Below, one piece after another: positions 6,478 through 11,382 of a stretch of 11,382 nucleotides of DNA. The translations under genes and the position numbers were made by a program. This stretch comes from Serpens sp035306625 (GTDB lineage: Bacteria; Pseudomonadota; Gammaproteobacteria; Pseudomonadales; Pseudomonadaceae): the NCBI GenBank assembly GCA_035306625.1, contig DATGNS010000180.1:1-11382 (forward strand), given 5' to 3'. Position 1 is the stretch's first letter. Each line of letters begins with the position of its first letter. A model generated the notes under the pieces. That model was not told the origin of the DNA, searched no databases, and worked only from the letters and a program-made list of their open reading frames with translations.

Positions 6478-9399
6478 TCAGTTCAGCCCCAGCTCCTTCC
6501 AGATGCGCTGTACCAGACGGCGCGAATCGGGGAACTGGTCACCCGGCACCTTGCCGGGTTGTTTTTGCAGGGCCAGGCGGTGTGCTGCGGCTCGGTAGGC
6601 CTTGTAGGCCTCCTGCAATAACTGGACGTCCACTTCGGGCAGCAGGTTGGCCGCGCCCAGGCCGTCCAGAATGCGGATATTGTCGGTGTAGCGGAGCAGC
6701 TCCGGGTGCTGGTGCGACCAGGCCAGGGCCGCGTATTGCACCATAAATTCGATGTCGACGATACCACCGGCGTCCTGCTTGAGATCGAAGGGCTGCGCGG
6801 GGTCGAAGGCGTTTGCGCCGCGCCCCGCATCGGTGGCCCGGGTGCCCAGGTTGTCGCGCATCCTGGCACGCATCTCGCTCACCTCGGCGCGCAGGGCCGC
6901 CAGGTCGCGGGGACGCTCCAGCACCCGGGCGCGCACCTGCTCGAAGCGCTCGGCCACCCGCGCGCTGCCGACCAGCACCCGGGCCCGCACCAGGGCCTGA
7001 TGCTCCCAGGTCCAGGCCTCCTGCAGCTGGTAGCGCTCGAAGGCGGTCAGGGAGCAGACCAGCAGTCCGGCGTCGCCGGACGGCCGCAGGCGCATGTCCA
7101 CCTCGTAGAGCTGCCCGGAGGTGGTCTGGGTGGTCAGCAGATGGATGATGCGCTGACCCAGGCGAGTGAAGAACTGGGTGCCGTCGATGGGCTTGGGCCC
7201 ATCGGTCTCGGCGTGGGGATCGCCGTCGTGGATGAACACCAGGTCCAGGTCCGAGCCGTGGCCCAGCTCGATGCCGCCCACCTTGCCGTAGCCGACGATG
7301 ATGAAGTCCGGATCGCAGTATTCGCCGTCGGCGCGACGCGGCGTGCCGTACCTGGCCACCGTGTGCCGCCAGGCCAGCGCCAGCACCTGCTCGAGGATGG
7401 CTTCGGCCAGCCAGGTCAGGTAGTCGCTGACCTTCATCAGCGGCAGGGTGCCGGCGAACTCCGAGGCAATCACCCGCAGGCTGTGGGCCAGCTTGAAGTG
7501 GCGCAGGGCCTCCATCTGCTGCTCCAGGTCGTCCTCGGGAATGCGCATCAGCCGCTCGCGCAGCTCGGCGGCCAGTTCCGGGGCCTTGGGCGGGCTGTAC
7601 AGGCGACCCTCGTTGAGCAGTTCGTCGAGCAGCAGCGGGAAGCGCGCGATCTGCTCGGCCACCAGCGGACTGGCGCCGCACAGCTGCAGCAGTCGGGTCA
7701 GCGCGCCGGGGTTCTCGCTGAGCAGCACCAGATAGGCCGAACGGCGGGCCACCGCCGCCACCAGCGGCACCACCCGCTCCAGCACCTGGTCGGGATGCTC
7801 CTGCTCCGCCACCTCGGCGAGCAGGCGCGGCATGAAGGCGTCCAGCCGCTCACGGCCCAGGCGCTGCATGGCGCGCACCTGCGGGCCATTGCGCAGGCCC
7901 TGCAGCAGGCGCCAGGCGTGCTCGGGGTCGGCAAAACCGCTGTCGGCCAGCTGGCGCACGCCGGTACCCTCCTCCATGTCGCCCTGCCACAGGGGCAGCC
8001 ACTCCCCGCCAACCACCAGCTCATCCTCGTCGGCGTCCGGGTCGGCGATCACCTGGCGGAAGTGCCACTCGATGCGCTCGCGCCAGTAGGTCAGGCGCTC
8101 CATGAAGACCTCCCAGCTGTCGAAACCCATGACGAAGGCCACCCGCGCCCGCTCGCCGGCATTGTCGGGCAGCATCTGGGTCTGCTTGTCGGCGATGGCC
8201 TGCAGGGCGTGTTCGACGTAGCGCAGGAAGCGATAGCCGTCGCGCAGCTCGGTCACCACCGCCGCCGGCAGGTAGCCCTGCCCTTCCAGCACCGCCAGCA
8301 CCGGCAGCAGGGGCCGCTGCTGCAGACTGAGATCGCGCCCGCCATGGATCAGCTGGAAGGCCTGGGCGATGAACTCCACCTCGCGGATGCCGCCGGAACC
8401 CAGCTTGATGTTCTCGCTCATGTCCTTGCGCCGCACTTCCTGCTGGATCAGCTGCTTCATGCTGCGCAGCGCCTCGATGGCGGAGAAGTCCAGGTAGCGG
8501 CGATAGACGAACGGCTGCAGCTGCTTGAGCAGGTACGCGCCGGCCTGCTGGTCGCCGCCCACCACGCGGGCCTTGATCATGGCGTAGCGCTCCCAGTCGC
8601 GGCCCTGGTCCTGGTAGTACTGCTCCAGGGCGGCGAAGCTGAGGGTCAGCGCGCCCACCGAGCCGTAGGGACGCAGGCGCATGTCGACGCGGAACACGAA
8701 GCCATCCACGGTGATGGCGTCCAGCGCCTTGATCAGCCGCTGGCCCAGGCGGTTGAAGAACTCCTGGTTGTCCAGCGAGCGGCGTGCGCCCTCGGTTTCC
8801 CCGGCCTCGGGGAAGCCGAAGATCAGGTCGATGTCCGAGGACAGGTTCAGTTCATGGGCACCCAGCTTGCCCATGCCGAGGATCACCAGATGCTGCGGCC
8901 TGCCACTGCGCCGCCCCATGGGCGTGCCGAACTGCTCGCAATGCCGCGGGTACAGCCAGTGATAGGCCAGGTCGATGCAGGCATCGGCCAGGTCGGACAG
9001 GTCGCGGCAGGTCTCGCCCAGATCGGCCAGGCGATTGGCGTCGCGCCAGATGATGCGCAGCTGCTGACGGTTGCGGAAGCGGCGCAGACGACGCGCCAGC
9101 TCGTCCTCCTGGGCACAGTCCTCCAGCAGCGCCTGCAACTGGGCGCGCAGCTCGCCGGGGCGCAGCGGGCGCTCCAGCTGCCCGGAATCGGCCAGTTCCA
9201 GGAAGCCATCCACATCCCGCAGCGCCTGTTCCGCCACGAAGTCGCTGGCCACGCAGGCGCGGGCGAAGGCCTCCCAGCGCGCCGCCGGCCAGTCGTCCGC
9301 CCGCCCTCGCTCATCCAGCAGGGCGCGCAGCGCGGCGCCCGGTCGCGCGGCGTGATCGGCCAGCGACGCCGGAATGGCAACAAGATTGGGCAGGCTCAT
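6478..9399 (-). CDS. glnE: Bifunctional glutamine synthetase adenylyltransferase / adenylyl-removing enzyme
   Basis: Adenylylates glutamine synthetase (inactivating it) when glutamine is plentiful and removes AMP when it is scarce, under control of PII (GlnB/GlnK) and glutamine. The 973-residue protein (946 in E. coli) has two nucleotidyltransferase domains. The N-terminal adenylyl-removing domain carries SSDIDLIF (187-194, D189/D191) and GSGGIREVEFIAQ (334-346). The C-terminal adenylyltransferase domain carries GSDLDLVF (715-722, D717/D719) and DAGGIVDIEFMVQ (876-888). Both metal-binding Asp pairs are intact. The start MSLPNLVAIP at 9399 has AAGGA 8 nt upstream; the open frame extends a further 297 bp upstream, but that part reads as non-family sequence. 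It is divergent from aceE and heads the glnE-ilvE-waaFC chain. Its upstream region is described separately. Confidence 0.98.
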   Translation of the reverse strand: MSLPNLVAIPASLADHAARPGAALRALLDERGRADDWPAARWEAFARACVASDFVAEQALRDVDGFLELADSGQLERPLRPGELRAQLQALLEDCAQEDELARRLRRFRNRQQLRIIWRDANRLADLGETCRDLSDLADACIDLAYHWLYPRHCEQFGTPMGRRSGRPQHLVILGMGKLGAHELNLSSDIDLIFGFPEAGETEGARRSLDNQEFFNRLGQRLIKALDAITVDGFVFRVDMRLRPYGSVGALTLSFAALEQYYQDQGRDWERYAMIKARVVGGDQQAGAYLLKQLQPFVYRRYLDFSAIEALRSMKQLIQQEVRRKDMSENIKLGSGGIREVEFIAQAFQLIHGGRDLSLQQRPLLPVLAVLEGQGYLPAAVVTELRDGYRFLRYVEHALQAIADKQTQMLPDNAGERARVAFVMGFDSWEVFMERLTYWRERIEWHFRQVIADPDADEDELVVGGEWLPLWQGDMEEGTGVRQLADSGFADPEHAWRLLQGLRNGPQVRAMQRLGRERLDAFMPRLLAEVAEQEHPDQVLERVVPLVAAVARRSAYLVLLSENPGALTRLLQLCGASPLVAEQIARFPLLLDELLNEGRLYSPPKAPELAAELRERLMRIPEDDLEQQMEALRHFKLAHSLRVIASEFAGTLPLMKVSDYLTWLAEAILEQVLALAWRHTVARYGTPRRADGEYCDPDFIIVGYGKVGGIELGHGSDLDLVFIHDGDPHAETDGPKPIDGTQFFTRLGQRIIHLLTTQTTSGQLYEVDMRLRPSGDAGLLVCSLTAFERYQLQEAWTWEHQALVRARVLVGSARVAERFEQVRARVLERPRDLAALRAEVSEMRARMRDNLGTRATDAGRGANAFDPAQPFDLKQDAGGIVDIEFMVQYAALAWSHQHPELLRYTDNIRILDGLGAANLLPEVDVQLLQEAYKAYRAAAHRLALQKQPGKVPGDQFPDSRRLVQRIWKELGLN

Positions 9400-9408
9400 G
9401 GGAGGATT

Positions 9409-9420
9409 CCTTGTACAAGG
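9409..9420. promoter_or_regulatory. 12-bp palindrome overlapping the glnE ribosome binding site
   Basis: CCTTGTACAAGG is a perfect palindrome. Its distal half on the minus strand supplies the AAGG of the glnE ribosome binding site (AAGGA, 9412 to 9408). It could be an operator, or an mRNA element that limits ribosome access. With no loop, a regulator site is more natural than a hairpin. Confidence 0.4.
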
Positions 9421-9670
9421 GAGCGAACAGGCGTCAGGCTGGCACAAAAGCAGGTCGGCACGAAAGCCCGTCGCGGCGGCCCCTGCAGGCGCTCTTGTCG
9501 CAGCGCCCTGCACGCAGCGCATCGCGGCTCCGGCCGCTTCCGGCGGGGAGCGAATTCCGGCTCCAGCAACCGGACCGGGAACCATGCGGCCTGATCCCTG
9601 TAACCCTCGTCCCCCAGGCATCCGACTATGCTTGCCTAGCGCGGACGGGGCTGCCAGGGAGGGTGGGCAC
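9421..9670. other. Noncoding upstream region of glnE
   Basis: A 250-bp stretch between glnE and the operator cluster. I see no gene with family resemblance. It contains an 11-bp near-perfect direct repeat, GGCAC(A/G)AAAGC, at 9441-9451 and 9457-9467. No clear sigma-70 or sigma-54 promoter was found: the TGGCAC at 9440 lacks the TTGC partner. The glnE promoter is presumably here or in the palindrome cluster to the right. Confidence 0.5.
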
Positions 9671-9687
9671 GCTTGTAGTTCAACTAC
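9671..9687. promoter_or_regulatory. Candidate operator 1 in the aceE/glnE divergent region
   Basis: Contains GTAGTT-C-AACTAC (9675-9687), a 6-bp inverted repeat. The 17-mer GCTTGTAGTTCAACTAC matches the reverse complement of operator 2 at 15 of 17 positions. The shape resembles the HexR (RpiR-family) palindrome as I remember it (TGTA...TACA, 15 bp). A GntR-type PdhR regulator is an alternative. Confidence 0.55.
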
Positions 9688-9700
9688 CGGATACAAACGA

Positions 9701-9714
9701 TGACTGTTTGGTCA
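9701..9714. promoter_or_regulatory. Spaced palindrome between the two operators
   Basis: TGAC, six bases, GTCA lies between operators 1 and 2. Short spaced palindromes arise by chance, so this is weak alone. Its place inside the divergent control region is the only support. Confidence 0.25.
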
Positions 9715-9721
9715 GCGTTTT

Positions 9722-9738
9722 TTGTAGTAAAACTACAA
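9722..9738. promoter_or_regulatory. Candidate operator 2 upstream of aceE
   Basis: TTGTAGTAAAACTACAA is a perfect inverted repeat of 7-bp arms around AAA, 107 bp before the aceE ATG. Its centre is 49 bp from that of operator 1, and the two are near-identical in opposite orientation. It is the strongest candidate binding site in the window. The regulator is not identified; HexR-like is my best guess from motif shape and from the central-carbon target. Confidence 0.65.
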
Positions 9739-9765
9739 GCGCCGATTGTCCCCTGGCATACAACG

Positions 9766-9773
9766 AACAACAA
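9766..9773 (+). promoter_or_regulatory. Possible Hfq/Crc CA-motif in the aceE leader
   Basis: AACAACAA fits AANAANAA, the Pseudomonas catabolite-repression motif bound by Hfq with Crc. It lies 72 nt before the aceE start codon, just before two hairpins. Known target motifs usually sit near the start codon, so translational repression from here is uncertain. The same bases form the T-rich tail of a possible minus-strand terminator. Confidence 0.3.
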
Positions 9774-9775
9774 AA

Positions 9776-9802
9776 GGCGCTGCTGCCACGCGCGGCAGCG
9801 CC
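9776..9802 (+). promoter_or_regulatory. aceE leader stem-loop 1
   Basis: In the plus-strand RNA, GGCGCUGC pairs with GCAGCGCC, extended by a U-G and two further pairs to about 11 bp with a 5-nt loop. It ends 42 nt before the aceE AUG and is followed 4 nt later by stem-loop 2. Confidence 0.5.
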
Positions 9803-9806
9803 TGGT

Positions 9807-9825
9807 GGCGACCCACAAGGTCGCC
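9807..9825 (+). promoter_or_regulatory. aceE leader stem-loop 2
   Basis: GGCGACC (9807-9813) and GGTCGCC (9819-9825) form a perfect 7-bp stem with loop CACAA. The stem ends 9 nt before the GGAG ribosome binding site (9835-9838). No U-run follows, so it is probably not a terminator. A role in mRNA stability or translation is possible. Confidence 0.5.
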
Positions 9826-9844
9826 CGGAGCCCTGGAGCAAGCC

Positions 9845-11382
9845 ATGCAAGACCACGATCCCATCGAAACCCAGGAATGGCTGGAAGCCATGGAGTCGGT
9901 CCTCGACCGCGAAGGCGAGGAGCGCGCCAAGTACCTGATCACCCGCATGGGCGAACTGGCCACGCGCAGCGGTACCCAGCTGCCCTACGCCATCACCACG
10001 CCCTACCGCAACACCATTCCGGTCACCCATGAAGCCCGCATGCCGGGCGACCTGTTCATGGAGCGTCGCGTGCGCTCGCTGGTGCGCTGGAATGCCCTGG
10101 CCATGGTGGCCCGGGCCAACAAGCGCGATTCCAGCCTCGGCGGACACATCTCCACCTTCGCCTCCAGCGCCACGCTGTACGACATCGGCTTCAACTACTT
10201 CTTCCAGGCGCCCACCGAAGAGCATGGCGGCGACCTGGTGTTCTTCCAGGGCCATGCCGCGCCCGGCGTCTACGCCCGCGCCTTCCTGGAAGGCCGCATC
10301 ACCGAGGAGCAGCTGGAGAACTTCCGCCGCGAGGTGGACGGCAACGGCCTGTCCTCCTACCCGCACCCCTGGCTGATGCCCGACTTCTGGCAGTTCCCCA
10401 CCGTGTCCATGGGGCTGGGCCCGATCCAGGCCATCTACCAGGCGCGCTTCATGAAGTACCTGGAAAGCCGCGGCTTCATTCCCGCCGGCAAGCAGAAGGT
10501 TTGGTGCTTCCTGGGCGACGGCGAGACCGACGAGCCCGAATCCCTGGGCGCCATCTCCCTGGCCGGCCGGGAGAAGCTGGACAACCTGATCTTCGTCATC
10601 AACTGCAACCTGCAGCGCCTGGACGGCCCGGTACGCGGCAACGGCAAGATCATCCAGGAGCTGGAAGGCAACTTCCGCGGCGCCGACTGGAACGTCATCA
10701 AGGTGATCTGGGGCCGCCTGTGGGATCCGCTGTTCGCCAAGGACACCGACGGCATCCTGCAGCGCCGCATGGACGAGGTGGTCGACGGCGACTACCAGAA
10801 CTACAAGGCCAACAACGGCGCCTTCGTGCGCCAGCACTTCTTCGGCGCCAGCCCCGAGCTGCTGAAGATGGTCGAGGACCTGTCCGACGAGGAAGTCTGG
10901 AAGCTCAATCGCGGCGGCCACGACCCGTTCAAGGTGTACGCCGCCTACCACGCGGCCGTGCACCACACCGGCCAGCCCACGGTCATCCTGGCCAAGACCA
11001 TCAAGGGCTACGGCACCGGCTCGGGCGAGGCGCAGAACATCGCCCACAACGTCAAGAAGGTGGATCTGGAAAGCCTGAAGGTGTTCCGCGACCGCTTCGG
11101 TGTTCCGATCCCGGACGACAAGCTGGAAGAGCTGCCCTTCTACAAGCCCGAGCCCGACAGCCCGGAAATGCAGTACCTGCGCAAGACCCGGGAAAAGCTC
11201 GGCGGCCCGCTGCCGCAGCGCCGCACCAGGAGCTTCAGCATCCCCACCCCGCCGCTGGATACCCTCAAGGCCATCCTCGACGGTTCGGGCGACCGCGAGA
11301 TTTCCACCACCATGGCCTTCGTGCGCGTCCTGGCGCAGCTGGTCAAGGACAAGGACCTGGGCTCGCGCATCGTGCCCATCGT
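9845..11382 (+). CDS. aceE: Pyruvate dehydrogenase E1 component (AceE), 5' part
   Basis: The thiamine-diphosphate-dependent decarboxylase of the homodimeric pyruvate dehydrogenase complex. It decarboxylates pyruvate and passes the acetyl group to the lipoyl domains of AceF. The window holds 512 complete codons without a stop, of about 885 in the family, and the gene is cut by the right edge. The start ATG at 9845 has GGAG 6 nt upstream and begins MQDHDPIETQEWLEA. The ThDP-binding motif is complete: GDGE at 224-227 and NCN at 253-255. H401 in NIAHNVKK (398-405) corresponds to the catalytic loop histidine H407 of E. coli AceE. The final residues (about 480-512) enter the second ThDP-binding (Pyr) domain. 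aceF is expected beyond the edge. The leader contains two operators and two hairpins, so transcriptional and perhaps post-transcriptional control is likely. Confidence 0.98.
   Translation, partial: MQDHDPIETQEWLEAMESVLDREGEERAKYLITRMGELATRSGTQLPYAITTPYRNTIPVTHEARMPGDLFMERRVRSLVRWNALAMVARANKRDSSLGGHISTFASSATLYDIGFNYFFQAPTEEHGGDLVFFQGHAAPGVYARAFLEGRITEEQLENFRREVDGNGLSSYPHPWLMPDFWQFPTVSMGLGPIQAIYQARFMKYLESRGFIPAGKQKVWCFLGDGETDEPESLGAISLAGREKLDNLIFVINCNLQRLDGPVRGNGKIIQELEGNFRGADWNVIKVIWGRLWDPLFAKDTDGILQRRMDEVVDGDYQNYKANNGAFVRQHFFGASPELLKMVEDLSDEEVWKLNRGGHDPFKVYAAYHAAVHHTGQPTVILAKTIKGYGTGSGEAQNIAHNVKKVDLESLKVFRDRFGVPIPDDKLEELPFYKPEPDSPEMQYLRKTREKLGGPLPQRRTRSFSIPTPPLDTLKAILDGSGDREISTTMAFVRVLAQLVKDKDLGSRIVPI

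Larger units (their letters stand above)
9763..9802 (-). terminator. Possible intrinsic terminator against transcription antisense to aceE
   Basis: Read on the minus strand, an 8-bp stem (GGCGCTGC at 9802-9795 with GCAGCGCC at 9783-9776) is followed at once by TTTTGTTGTTCG. This is terminator-like for transcripts coming leftward out of aceE toward glnE. The T-run is interrupted after four bases. Confidence 0.4.

Noticed and set aside
9440..9455. Sigma-54 promoter upstream of glnE (TGGCAC at 9440)
   Set aside because: The -12 half TTGC is missing at the required distance, and the TGGCAC is on the plus strand, pointing away from glnE.
6706..9594. A 962-codon open frame on the plus strand opposite glnE
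   Set aside because: A mirror frame of a long GC-rich gene. glnE has both complete catalytic domains, and the antisense protein resembles nothing I know.
9400..9696. Extension of glnE to an ATG at 9696
   Set aside because: The added 99 residues have no family resemblance and cover the operator and palindrome region. The ATG at 9399 has a proper ribosome binding site and gives the expected N-terminus.
9680..11047. A 455-codon minus-strand open frame opposite aceE
   Set aside because: Shadow of aceE, whose ThDP motif and catalytic histidine are in the plus frame. The low-complexity Val/Gly/Ala/His make-up is typical of such shadows.

Overview
The window is about 11.4 kb of GC-rich DNA with the gene order of a Pseudomonas-type (Pseudomonadaceae) chromosome. 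The divergent pair aceE / glnE and the chain glnE-ilvE-waaF-waaC-waaP match, from memory, the order around the LPS inner-core locus of P. aeruginosa, and the proteins read as close homologues. I cannot name the species. Identifications rest on reading motifs and remembered family sequences; no database was searched.

Layout from right to left. aceE (pyruvate dehydrogenase E1) starts at 9845 on the plus strand and runs off the right edge. Between it and glnE lies a 445-bp divergent control region. It holds two related palindromes, a CA-rich motif and two tandem stem-loops in the aceE leader. On the minus strand follow glnE (glutamine synthetase adenylyltransferase/adenylyl-removing enzyme), ilvE (branched-chain aminotransferase), waaF and waaC (heptosyltransferases II and I), waaP (heptose kinase), a shortened kinase-like protein, and a GT4 glycosyltransferase resembling enterobacterial WaaB. 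Spacing is tight from waaF to waaC (0 bp), from waaP to the kinase-like gene (10 bp) and from that to the GT4 gene (ATGA overlap). It is loose between ilvE and waaF (166 bp) and between waaC and waaP (243 bp).

The left third is the unusual part. The waaG gene expected between waaC and waaP is absent. Its place is taken by a 243-bp gap with a good candidate envelope-stress (AlgU/sigma-22) promoter and a 5' hairpin just before waaP. The kinase-like protein has lost kinase residues in its first domain and stops partway through its second. A WaaB-like galactosyltransferase of enterobacterial type follows directly. Together this suggests that the outer-core end of the cluster was remodelled by recombination, which would give a core oligosaccharide different from that of P. 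aeruginosa.

The genes fall into central metabolism (aceE, ilvE), nitrogen control (glnE), and LPS core assembly (waaF, waaC, waaP, kinase-like, GT4). The first two groups are ordinary housekeeping genes. No mobile element, tRNA, rRNA or CRISPR array was seen.
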